Assembly (NCBI RefSeq): GCF_009695545.1
Contig: NZ_VUNS01000004.1
Span: 62,001-126,000, forward strand
From: Victivallis lenta
GTDB taxonomy: Bacteria; Verrucomicrobiota; Lentisphaeria; Victivallales; Victivallaceae
Direction of reading: 5' to 3'
Length of the DNA stretch: 64,000 nucleotides
A program made the position numbers and the translations under genes. Shown piece by piece: positions 24,287 through 32,324 of the stretch (position 1 is the stretch's first letter; the number at the start of each line of letters is the position of its first letter). Below the pieces are notes generated by a model. The model worked only from the letters and a program-made list of their open reading frames with translations, searched no databases and was not told where the DNA came from.

Positions 24287-24397
24287 ATAATATGTACTAT
24301 GTTCAGCCGTGTCGAACAGAACACACAGGAAACGGAAAAACAGGGAAAGAAGAAAAATGAAAAAGAGGCACAAAATGCGTAACATAGTACATATTAT
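24287..24397 (+). repeat. 17-bp perfect inverted repeat bracketing the pseudopilin start codon
   Basis: Left arm 24287-24303 is ATAATATGTACTATGTT and right arm 24381-24397 is its exact complement. One U-G wobble and two C-G pairs extend it to about 20 pairs (24284-24400). The 77-base loop holds the ribosome binding site and the ATG at 24357. The right arm lies inside the coding sequence. In RNA this would put the translation start in the loop of a long stem. Alternatively, the two arms could bind a protein. Confidence 0.8.
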
Positions 24398-25070
24398 GCG
24401 TTTCCGCTTCACCTTGATCGAGCTTCTGGTTGTCATCGCGATCATCGCAATTCTGGCCTCGATGCTGCTGCCGGCGCTGAACCAGGCGCGGGAACGGGCC
24501 CGGGCCACCAGCTGTCAGAACAATCTCCGGCAGCTCGGGCTGCAGATTCAGCTCTACGCCGACAGCAACAGGGACCGGCTTCCGGAAGCGGATGCCAAAA
24601 GCTCGGGAGTCAGCTGGGAACACCGGCTTGTCAACAGTATGGTTCAGTATTCCGGCAAAGTGACCAAGCTGTTCAAATGCCCCAGCGACACGATCCCGCG
24701 CACCGCCGCCGCGCTGGCAGTCAACAACAACCCCAAGAGCTACCGCTGCAACGGTTACCTGTGGGGAAACGCCGATGGTTCCTGCATCGAAGGCGCTTAT
24801 CTGAGGACAAGAAATCGGCCTTCGCAACTGATCTCCCTCGTCTGCCAGCCGCATGAAGGAATGGTGTTCTACTCCGGGACCGCCGCATTTCAGTATGGTT
24901 TTTCCATGCCGAGCGCAACCAGTTCCGGCCAGTGGACGCACGGTTCCAAAGGCACCTACCTTTTTCTCGGGGGGAACGTCGGAAACGTCTCTTTCAATTC
25001 CGCGACGGTTTCGGACTCAACTCTGTCCAAACGCCACTGGCGGGCGAACAAGGCTGAATCCGAGCCCTGA
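24357..25070 (+). CDS. Pseudopilin-like secreted/surface protein (accessory pseudopilin 1)
   Basis: The 237-residue protein has a basic leader [17 protein letters not shown], then [20 protein letters not shown], the class III prepilin helix with +5 glutamate and arginine at -1. The globular part contains paired cysteines (C-Q-N-N near 42; C-P-S-D; C-N-G; C-I-E; C-Q-P) and ends [13 protein letters not shown]. The processing-associated H-X9-DG motif is degenerate ([15 protein letters not shown]). I chose ATG 24357 because the leader then aligns with its downstream paralogue; a GTG at 24309 and ATGs at 24375 and 24396 are possible. Likely a T2SS/T4P-like filament or surface protein; function inferred only. 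Confidence 0.85.
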   Translation: MKKRHKMRNIVHIMRFRFTLIELLVVIAIIAILASMLLPALNQARERARATSCQNNLRQLGLQIQLYADSNRDRLPEADAKSSGVSWEHRLVNSMVQYSGKVTKLFKCPSDTIPRTAAALAVNNNPKSYRCNGYLWGNADGSCIEGAYLRTRNRPSQLISLVCQPHEGMVFYSGTAAFQYGFSMPSATSSGQWTHGSKGTYLFLGGNVGNVSFNSATVSDSTLSKRHWRANKAESEP

Positions 25071-25120
25071 TTCTCCCGTGCGATATCCTGAAAATACCCA
25101 AATTAAAGAAAAACAGAATC

Positions 25121-25804
25121 ATGAAGAACCGGAACAGAATACGTAATATCTTCACCGCCAGCCGTTTTCCATTCACCTTGATCGAACTTCTGGTTGTTAT
25201 TGCAATCATTGCGATCCTGGCCTCGATGCTGCTGCCGGCACTGAACCAGGCGCGGGAGAAAGCCCGGGAAACCACCTGCAAGGGAAACCTCAAGCAGATC
25301 GGGCTCCAGTGCCAGATGTACGCCGACGCCAACAAAGACCGCCTGCCGCAAGCCGACAGCGGCGTCGGCTGGGAGCACCGGCTTCTGGACGGCGGATACA
25401 TCCCGTATTCCGGCGGCGGCGTGAAACTGCTGCGCTGTCCGAGCGACCTCATCAAACGCACCACAACCGAACACAGCCCCAAAAGCTACCGGGCGAACGG
25501 ATATCTCTGGTCCGACGGCGACGCATCCTGCCTGAAGGGGGCAATCAACCGGGTGCGGAACCGGCCGTCCCAGCTGATCTCCCTGGTCTGCCAGCCGCAC
25601 GAGCAGATGACCTGTTACAGCGGCGCAGTCGCAACCCATTACCAGTTCTCGATTCCGACCCAGTGGACCCACGGCGGAACCAAAGGGACATTCCTCTTTC
25701 TGGGCGGCAATGTCGACAATATCATGATCAACAGCGCGAATGTCAGTGACGGAACCATGCACAAGCGCCACTGGCGGGCGAACAAGGCCGAATCCGAGCC
25801 TTAA
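25121..25804 (+). CDS. Pseudopilin-like protein (accessory pseudopilin 2), paralogue of copy 1
   Basis: The 227-residue protein begins [17 protein letters not shown], then [20 protein letters not shown]; +5 glutamate present, proline at -1. It shares the same order of features with the protein at 24357: Q-A-R-E-x-A-R, YADxNKDRLPxADS, GWEHRL, CPSDxI, KSYRxNGYLW, [16 protein letters not shown] and the ending [13 protein letters not shown]. It lies 50 bases after copy 1 without an obvious promoter or terminator, so the pair is probably one transcript. The similarity indicates tandem duplication. Confidence 0.87.
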   Translation: MKNRNRIRNIFTASRFPFTLIELLVVIAIIAILASMLLPALNQAREKARETTCKGNLKQIGLQCQMYADANKDRLPQADSGVGWEHRLLDGGYIPYSGGGVKLLRCPSDLIKRTTTEHSPKSYRANGYLWSDGDASCLKGAINRVRNRPSQLISLVCQPHEQMTCYSGAVATHYQFSIPTQWTHGGTKGTFLFLGGNVDNIMINSANVSDGTMHKRHWRANKAESEP

Positions 25805-25849
25805 TCACCGTTCCGACGGATTCCGCCCCGCCCCCCGGAACAACACGAC

Positions 25850-25869
25850 GGCGGCCGGTTTCGGCCGCC
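25850..25869 (+). promoter_or_regulatory. Strong GC hairpin before regulator 2
   Basis: GGCGGCCG-GTTT-CGGCCGCC, an 8-bp perfect stem 12 bases before the ATG at 25882. No U-tract follows, so it is not a classical terminator. It could hinder ribosome access or slow transcription from the pseudopilins into the regulator. Confidence 0.5.
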
Positions 25870-25881
25870 CGATGGAACATC

Positions 25882-26973
25882 ATGGACAACAAGATCAATA
25901 TCAACACCATAGCGAAAACGGCAAAGGTCTCCACCACCACGGTGTCGAACTTCATCAACGGCACCGAGGTCTTCCCGATCTCTTCCGACACCCGCGGCCG
26001 GGTCAAAAGCGCGATGCGCAAACTCAACTACCGGCCGCACATCGGCGGCGTCCTCATGCGGCGCAACGCGCCGCGCCGGGGCCGGGTCGGTTTCGTGATG
26101 GGGGAAGATGTCCGTTCGCCGATCCTCCATACCGCCGGGATTCCGATCGTGCAGCGAATCCTGTGCGAACTCGAAAAAGCGCTCGACGAGCGGCTCGACA
26201 TGAATCTCGAAATCCTGCGGATCAAGGACGAGGACTCCCGCGCCGAATGGAACGCGCGGCTGCTCGACCTCGACTGCGTCATCAACTTCGGGCAGGTCAA
26301 CAACCTGCTCTGCGATTCGCTCTCCCGGCGCAACCTGCCGATGATCGAGGTCTATTCGGCCGAAAGCCTCCGCCGCCACGGCGATTTCACCGGCGTGGAG
26401 GAGGAGTACGATTTCCTGTACTGGCGGAACGACCGGCAGATCGAACTGCTGTTCGAACACTTCCACCGGGCCGGCAGACGGAACTTCATCTTCGTGTCGA
26501 GCTGCAACATCAAAGCGCTCCGGCCCGATTATTACGGATACGACGCCGAAATGAAGCTCGAAGGCTTCAAGCGGGCGCTGGCAGCGCACCCGGACGCCTC
26601 CGGACTCGTGCTCTCCCCGCGCAATGCCGGGGACTTCAACATGTTCCGCGAATTCATGCTGACCCGCGAGCTGCTGACCCGCGAACGCGAGGCGCTGGCG
26701 GGAGCCGACGCAGTGATCTGTCACAACGACATCGTCGCGCAGGGCGCGGCGTCGACCGTGATCGAGCTCGGCCGCGTTCCCGGAAAGGACATCGCCCTTT
26801 CCGGCGAAGGCGACTACCGCGAATTCCAGCATTGGCACCCCGCGATCGTCACCAGCTGCGTCGATTACGCGAAGCTGACCGACCGGGTCTGTGACCTGAT
26901 CCGGCGCCGGACCGCCGACCGCACCGGCGCTCCCTGCCGGACCGAAATTCCAACTTTACTGATCGAACGATAA
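25882..26973 (+). CDS. LacI-family transcriptional regulator (copy 2)
   Basis: The 363-residue paralogue of the regulator at 22914 has the same helix-turn-helix (ININTIAKTAKVSTTTVSNF), hinge and sensor landmarks. The recognition helix appears identical in the two proteins, so they may bind the same operators, while the sensor domains differ at scattered positions. Only a weak binding site (GATGGAAC) precedes the ATG. It is followed after 14 bases by the gene for a 1234-residue secreted protein, so the two are probably cotranscribed and that protein is its likely target or partner. Confidence 0.92.
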   Translation: MDNKININTIAKTAKVSTTTVSNFINGTEVFPISSDTRGRVKSAMRKLNYRPHIGGVLMRRNAPRRGRVGFVMGEDVRSPILHTAGIPIVQRILCELEKALDERLDMNLEILRIKDEDSRAEWNARLLDLDCVINFGQVNNLLCDSLSRRNLPMIEVYSAESLRRHGDFTGVEEEYDFLYWRNDRQIELLFEHFHRAGRRNFIFVSSCNIKALRPDYYGYDAEMKLEGFKRALAAHPDASGLVLSPRNAGDFNMFREFMLTRELLTREREALAGADAVICHNDIVAQGAASTVIELGRVPGKDIALSGEGDYREFQHWHPAIVTSCVDYAKLTDRVCDLIRRRTADRTGAPCRTEIPTLLIER

Positions 26974-26987
26974 ACAAAAGGTATGCC

Positions 26988-29900
26988 ATGAAACGACTGT
27001 TCGCCGGTATTTCGGCACTGTTTGTGCTCGCCGCCTCCGGGGCTATGGTTCCGGACGGATTCCATTTTGAAAAGAACGACCATTTCCTGACCCCCTCCGA
27101 ATCGCTCAGCTTCACCTACCGGTTCCAGGACGGTGACGACAGCGCGCTGCGCGAAGGAGTCGACTACCGGATTTTCGACCTCGCCAACCGGCAGCTTGCC
27201 GCCGGTGTCGCCCGCGCCTTCGAAAAACAGGGCAGACTGGCCGTCTACCGGCTGCTGACGCCGAAGCAGGTTTCCGCGCTCAAGAGCGGCTGGCATACGC
27301 TTGAAATCAAGCCGGCAGCCGACAAACAGGCGGCTTATTTCCGGATGAAATTTTATGTCCGCAGCGGCAAATTCGCCCATCGGGTCGTCTATCTGCTCGA
27401 CAGCGTCACGCCGGAGGGATTCGCTTTCTGGATCAATGGAGACGGCAACCTGATCGAGCCGCTCCGCGATTTCCCGGAGCAGGGCAAGCCGGACTGCGTC
27501 GTGGTCTCAAGCTATGCCCCGCTGCCGGAATCGAAATTCGAAGCACTGAAATCGTACGTCGCAAACGGCGGAACCGCTCTTTTCTTCGGCGTCAACCATC
27601 CCCAGCTTGACGAGCTGAACCCGCTCAAGCTGAACCGCGGCTCCCTGTATCCCGCCGCGCCGAAGCGCGACCATGCGGGCAATCCCGCCTACCTGCTCAA
27701 CGCCTCGACGGCCGAAGATGCAAAGCTGCTGCAGGCCGCTTCCGACGGTTCTCCCGAAATCGCCGAAAAGCGGTTCGGCTCCGGCCGCGTCATCGCCTAC
27801 GCCGGAGCGCTGAAGCCGGGCGCCGGTTACGATGGAATGATCTATCCGTACGGTCTCGGACTCAAGGCCGAACGTCAGGCCCCGGCCGTGTTCCGCGCCG
27901 CCGCGCCCGACGCCGACGGCTTTCGCGAAGGGATCAGCCGCAACAACTTCGGGCGGTTCGGCTGGCTGAACGACGACCGGATCAACGCCATCAGCATCCG
28001 TCCGGAACAGACCTTCCGGATGTGGGACGTCGATCAGGATTACTTCGGCGTGAGCTTCTCCGGCAGCCACACGCCGGGCAAACTCGCGGCACTCAAAACC
28101 AGCTGGCTCGGCAAATCCATGCTCGGGACCGGCGGCCGCTGGGGACAGGGCACCGAAATCGTCTGGGGGCTCGGCACGCCCGGCGTCCTGCTGCGCAACC
28201 CCGATGCGGATAAAGTTTCGATCGAGAGCCCGATGTCGGCGACGCTGGCCTATCCGGTCAAAGGCGGGACCCGCGCGATTTCGCTGGAACCGGGCGCGAT
28301 GGTCGATCTCAAGGGACTCTCCTCCAACTGGTTCCTGGTCTGGAAGCGGACGGACAAATACGATGCGTGGCCGCTGCTCTTCACCTTCAGCCGTAAAATC
28401 TCCGCTGCCCGGATGAACGGCAAACACCTTGAAATCGATTTCGCGAAACGCGGCGTCGATCTCGCCGTCATGCCGCTGGCCGGCATCAAGCACTACACGC
28501 CCGCCGAAACCGTCGGCTGGGAACAGGCGCTCCCGGCGGACATCGCCGCCCGCTGCGCCCGCTGGAGCCGGATTCAGGCCGCGCGGACAGTCGGCTGCAC
28601 CGAACGCTACAAGCTCGACAAGAAGAACGGCACCGTCCTGATCCGCAACGACTTCGACTATCTGGTCATTCCGAACGACTGGGGCGTCGAGCCCGAATAC
28701 GTCGCTCCGGTTCCGCCGCTGCTGCCGCTCTATGCGAAGTCCGGCAACGTGAAGTTCGCCGACGGAACCGCCGACCTCGACTACGCGACTTTTCAGGGGC
28801 CGCTGCACGGAGTTTCCGGCAAACGTTCCGAATACACGCTCGCGATTCCGGAAGTCGATTATCCGCTGCCGGTGACGGCTGCCGATCCGCACCTCGAACT
28901 GCCGGTGAACAAAGCGCTGTTCGAACGGATCACCGAACACCTAGCGGAGCCGGGGCTCTCCTATATCCCCTCCGACTACGGCATTGTGGAACGCCGGGAA
29001 AAAACGGTCTACCCGGAACGCGAACTGCGCGAAGCGACCTCCATGAAACCCGGCCCCGAAGCGGCGGAATGGAACTACATCGACCTGCACCGCACGCTCG
29101 GCGGCGTGGCCGGCAACCTCATGTTCAAGCCGTATCTCGACGGCATCAGGGGATACGGCGACACCCGCGCCCGGCTCAACGCGAAGATCGCCCGGAATAT
29201 CCGGCGCGACATCGAATTCTTCCAGTACAAGACCTTCCTGCGTTACCGGCAGGAGCCGTTCACCGGCGCCTGGTACCTGATGGCGTTCATCGCCCCGGTC
29301 CGCTTCAACGACGGCTACTGGATGTTCCACGACATGAATGAGACGGCCGGCATCTTCCTCCAGACGCTCGGCCTTTACAGCCGCATCATGGGCGACCCGG
29401 TATTCTTCGCGTCGAACGAACCGTACATCGACCTCTTCATGAGCAATCTCCTGGTTTCGCACGACTGGTCCTGGATGGCCTCGAATGCGGTCGAATGGGG
29501 CATGGGCAACAACATCGACATGCTGAACGCCGAGCTTTCCGGCTGGGCCGGGATGGTCCGGATCAAGGAGTTCCTCGGCAAGCCGGACGAGGCCGACTTC
29601 GGCCGTTACATGGCCGCCAAAGCCGGCGCATCGACCGGGGCCCGGCTGCTGATGAGCGAATTCTATAACTCGCTGAACTTCCCGATTCCGCCGCACCTGG
29701 CGCCGGTTATCCACGAGATGGCCGACGTTGAACAGGCCGGACGCAAGGACGCCTACCTGCCGCTCGGCGTCTCACAGGGCTACGGCGAAGGATGGCCCTC
29801 GCTCTGGCCGACTTCGATCTCGAAGGGGCTGCTGAACCACTTCATCGACGGCAAGGACTTTTACAGCACGAGCAAGGGCGTTCCGGTCGAGCTGCTGGCC

Positions 29901-30692
29901 TTCTACCGCTCGAACGAGGCGCTGGCGGAACCGCTGCGGAAGTACGAAGCCGCCTTCCGCGACGCCGCATACGCCGCCAAAGCGCCCTATCTGTACAGCC
30001 GGACCGCCGGCAACGCCTACCTGAAGTCTCCGCGCGACCGCGCCGATCTCGAACGCATGCTCTACCGCACCTTCACCATGCCGGGCTGTTCGGCGAACGC
30101 GCTCGGCGCCGGGCTGGCCGACTGGGAGACGCCCGCGATGGTGATCCTGCTCGACCTGCTCCGCGAAAGCGCCGCCGAAGACCGGCGCGCCGGACAGCTC
30201 CCGTTCGGCGATGAACGGGCCGGAACCTTCCAATGGGAAACCGCCGGTCCGAAAAACGCCGCCTCCGCCTCGAAGGTCCGGACCGTTCGCGCCGCCGACG
30301 AGCCGGAGAACGTCGCGGACGGCGCCGTTTCGACCCGGATCGAGCTCGCCGCGCCGGCCGGCAGCGAGTCGCCGGCCGCCTTCACGCGGTTCGATGCGGC
30401 CGCGGCCGCCCGGAAGAAGTGCACGGCGGTCAGCTTCCGGTACAAGGCCGAAACGCCGGGTTCCCTGCGGATCGCGCTCCCGAACCGCGACTGGACGCGC
30501 CGCGCCGAAGCCGTGCTTCCGCTCGACGGGAACGCCGCCGGATGGCGCACTGTCAGGCTTGAATTCGAACGGGACTTCAAGTTCGGCAGGAACGGCATGA
30601 AGCCGGAGGAGCTGCGCGGCGAAATTTTCCTGTACAACGCCTCCGGCGCCCCCGTGAAGTTCATCATCGACGATCTCCGCCTCGAACCGTAA
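26988..30692 (+). CDS. Large secreted protein of unknown family, probably polysaccharide-active
   Basis: The 1234-residue protein has a signal peptide (MKRLFAGISALFVLAASGAM). An N-terminal beta domain (about 20-120) is followed by a Rossmann-like segment with VVVSSYAPLPESKFEALKSYVANGGTALFFG, resembling the glutamine-amidotransferase-like domain of some beta-galactosidases. A long middle beta region precedes a mainly helical region (about 650-1060, with IDLHRTLGGVAGNL, WYLMAFIAPVRFNDGYWMFHDMNETAGI and WSWMASNAVEWGMGNN) that could be an (alpha/alpha) toroid. The C-terminal about 150 residues look like a carbohydrate-binding beta sandwich ending FIIDDLRLEP. The AGGTATGCC context gives a weak binding site. 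No catalytic motif can be named. A terminator follows. Confidence 0.8.
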   Translation: MKRLFAGISALFVLAASGAMVPDGFHFEKNDHFLTPSESLSFTYRFQDGDDSALREGVDYRIFDLANRQLAAGVARAFEKQGRLAVYRLLTPKQVSALKSGWHTLEIKPAADKQAAYFRMKFYVRSGKFAHRVVYLLDSVTPEGFAFWINGDGNLIEPLRDFPEQGKPDCVVVSSYAPLPESKFEALKSYVANGGTALFFGVNHPQLDELNPLKLNRGSLYPAAPKRDHAGNPAYLLNASTAEDAKLLQAASDGSPEIAEKRFGSGRVIAYAGALKPGAGYDGMIYPYGLGLKAERQAPAVFRAAAPDADGFREGISRNNFGRFGWLNDDRINAISIRPEQTFRMWDVDQDYFGVSFSGSHTPGKLAALKTSWLGKSMLGTGGRWGQGTEIVWGLGTPGVLLRNPDADKVSIESPMSATLAYPVKGGTRAISLEPGAMVDLKGLSSNWFLVWKRTDKYDAWPLLFTFSRKISAARMNGKHLEIDFAKRGVDLAVMPLAGIKHYTPAETVGWEQALPADIAARCARWSRIQAARTVGCTERYKLDKKNGTVLIRNDFDYLVIPNDWGVEPEYVAPVPPLLPLYAKSGNVKFADGTADLDYATFQGPLHGVSGKRSEYTLAIPEVDYPLPVTAADPHLELPVNKALFERITEHLAEPGLSYIPSDYGIVERREKTVYPERELREATSMKPGPEAAEWNYIDLHRTLGGVAGNLMFKPYLDGIRGYGDTRARLNAKIARNIRRDIEFFQYKTFLRYRQEPFTGAWYLMAFIAPVRFNDGYWMFHDMNETAGIFLQTLGLYSRIMGDPVFFASNEPYIDLFMSNLLVSHDWSWMASNAVEWGMGNNIDMLNAELSGWAGMVRIKEFLGKPDEADFGRYMAAKAGASTGARLLMSEFYNSLNFPIPPHLAPVIHEMADVEQAGRKDAYLPLGVSQGYGEGWPSLWPTSISKGLLNHFIDGKDFYSTSKGVPVELLAFYRSNEALAEPLRKYEAAFRDAAYAAKAPYLYSRTAGNAYLKSPRDRADLERMLYRTFTMPGCSANALGAGLADWETPAMVILLDLLRESAAEDRRAGQLPFGDERAGTFQWETAGPKNAASASKVRTVRAADEPENVADGAVSTRIELAAPAGSESPAAFTRFDAAAAARKKCTAVSFRYKAETPGSLRIALPNRDWTRRAEAVLPLDGNAAGWRTVRLEFERDFKFGRNGMKPEELRGEIFLYNASGAPVKFIIDDLRLEP

Positions 30693-30717
30693 GGAGAGAC
30701 AGACCGGAATCCGCCAG

Positions 30718-30742
30718 GCCGAACTCAGGTTCGGCTTTTTTT
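30718..30742 (+). terminator. Rho-independent terminator after the large secreted protein
   Basis: GCCGAAC-TCAG-GTTCGGC followed by seven T. A textbook intrinsic terminator, 26 bases after the stop codon. Confidence 0.92.
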
Positions 30743-30753
30743 ATGCCGAAACT

Positions 30754-30782
30754 TTGCAAAACGCAGAAAGGCGGGCTATCTT
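30754..30782 (+). promoter_or_regulatory. Promoter of the lipoprotein-isomerase-galactosidase cluster
   Basis: TTGCAA (30754-30759), 17 bases, TATCTT (30777-30782). The ATG of the next gene begins only 8 bases after the -10, about where transcription should start. Confidence 0.65.
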
Positions 30783-30789
30783 ATAGGAT

Positions 30790-31398
30790 ATGAACAGACA
30801 ACATTTGCTTACAATCGCAGCAGTTCTCTGCCTGGCCGGAGGCGTCACGGGGTGCGGCAAAGCCCATCCTGCGCCGCCCGTTGAGCGCAATTCCCTGATT
30901 CTGCGCTTCTTCAACAGCATGACGACGGCGGATGCCGCAGCCGCTTCGGAACAGGGCGAAAAGCTTCGGCAGATGGACAATGCCAACGATTACATCATCA
31001 AGCTGGTCACGATCCAGCAGAGCAACGCCTACCTGCAGCGCGCCCAGGGTGAAATCAACGCCGGCAACATCGACAAGGCGCTGGAAATTCTGAATGAAGG
31101 GGTCAAGACGTATCCGGGCAACCGCGATCTGTCCCGCCAGCGCGGCCGGGTCCGCCAGCTCCGCAACGCGAAGATGCTGCTGAATGAGATGAAGGAGGCG
31201 AAAAACTCCGCGGCCATGTCGGCGGCGCTGACCGCCGCCTCGACCGGGCTCTCCGCGAACATGACGCCGAAGCTTCAGGCCTATTTCAACAGTTACAAGC
31301 TCAAAATCGATGAAACCGCCCGGGAAGAGGCGGCCAGGACCGCCACTCCCGAACCGACCGTGAACCCGGCGGCAACGCCCCCGGCCCCGGAAAAATAG
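30790..31398 (+). CDS. TPR-like periplasmic lipoprotein
   Basis: The 202-residue protein begins MNRQHLLTIAAVLCLAGGVTGC; the lipobox VTGC predicts lipid attachment near residue 22. The middle part has a helix pair AYLQRAQGEINAGNIDKALEILNEGVKTYPGNRDL typical of a tetratricopeptide unit. An alanine-rich helix and a Pro/Thr-rich tail follow. No binding site precedes the ATG and the promoter leaves almost no leader. It is followed after 14 bases by a peptidyl-prolyl isomerase gene, so an envelope-protein quality-control role is plausible but inferred. Confidence 0.85.
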   Translation: MNRQHLLTIAAVLCLAGGVTGCGKAHPAPPVERNSLILRFFNSMTTADAAAASEQGEKLRQMDNANDYIIKLVTIQQSNAYLQRAQGEINAGNIDKALEILNEGVKTYPGNRDLSRQRGRVRQLRNAKMLLNEMKEAKNSAAMSAALTAASTGLSANMTPKLQAYFNSYKLKIDETAREEAARTATPEPTVNPAATPPAPEK

Positions 31399-31412
31399 GA
31401 GCCGGCCGAAAA

Positions 31413-32309
31413 ATGCGGTTTCTGCCCGTCATGCTGCTGACAATGGCCGGCATTCTGCTCCCGGCTGCGGAATTCGATACGCTCCCTGCCATCGTCGCAA
31501 CCGTCGACGGCCATGCCGTGACCCGCGACGCGGTCGTCGCGCGCCTGAAAAACTCCGGAAAACTTTCACCGGAGGGTGGTCCCGCCGCCATGCGGGCCGC
31601 GGCGCGGCAGGCGGCGGAGACGGAGGTCTACTTTTTCCTGCTCGGCCGGCTGCTGGCGACCGAAAACATCACGCCGTCGGAGGAAGCCGCGGCACGGCAT
31701 CTCGCAGAGCTCGAGCGGCTGCTTCCGCACGGGCTGCCGACTCGCGAAAGCGGGGAAAAGGCCCGCATCGCCGCCTCCGAAAACTACCGCTGGAACGTCG
31801 CGCTGCAGGAGTTCCTGCGCCGGGCCGCTCCCGAGGTCATCGCGGTCAGCGACGCCGAAATCGAACAGGTCTACCGGCTGAATCAGGATCAGTTCCGGCT
31901 GCCGGAGCAATACCAGTTCGGCGTGATCCGCATTCCGAAGAGCCGGGCCGACGCCCGGGAGGCGGCCGAAACGGTCCGCGCCCGCCTGCGGCAGGGCGAG
32001 GATTTCGACCGGGTCGCAGCCGAGACCAACCCGTCCGGAGCGGAGCTCTCCGAAACGGACCTGCTCGGACTCCTGAAGCAGGGTGACCCGGCTCTGCCGG
32101 CCGGCAGCGTCAGCAGACTCCTTGAAAATCAGGAGGCCTATTTTCTGATCAAGGTCAAATCGAAAACGCCCGGACGCTACATTCCGCTCAAAGACGCCGC
32201 CCCGTACCTGCGGCTCCAGCTCCGGTCCGAAAAAACCGCAAAGGCGCTCGAAACGATTCTGCGCGGCGAACTCAAAAAAGCGAACGTTCAATTTTTCATC
32301 GACCAATAA
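31413..32309 (+). CDS. Periplasmic peptidyl-prolyl cis-trans isomerase, SurA/PpiC type
   Basis: The 298 residues start with a signal peptide (MRFLPVMLLTMAGILLPAAE). A SurA-like N-terminal helical region (VATVDGHAVTRDAVVARL and later helices) is followed by a parvulin domain from about 160: YRLNQDQFRLPEQYQFGVIRIP, AETVRARLRQGEDFDRVA, then a long loop and YFLIKVKSKTPGRYIPLKDAAPYLRLQL. The central G-x-x-G and F-A-L parvulin motifs are weak, so catalysis is uncertain; it may act only as a chaperone for outer-membrane or secreted proteins. Confidence 0.85.
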   Translation: MRFLPVMLLTMAGILLPAAEFDTLPAIVATVDGHAVTRDAVVARLKNSGKLSPEGGPAAMRAAARQAAETEVYFFLLGRLLATENITPSEEAAARHLAELERLLPHGLPTRESGEKARIAASENYRWNVALQEFLRRAAPEVIAVSDAEIEQVYRLNQDQFRLPEQYQFGVIRIPKSRADAREAAETVRARLRQGEDFDRVAAETNPSGAELSETDLLGLLKQGDPALPAGSVSRLLENQEAYFLIKVKSKTPGRYIPLKDAAPYLRLQLRSEKTAKALETILRGELKKANVQFFIDQ

Positions 32310-32324
32310 CGAAAGAGGTAACAC

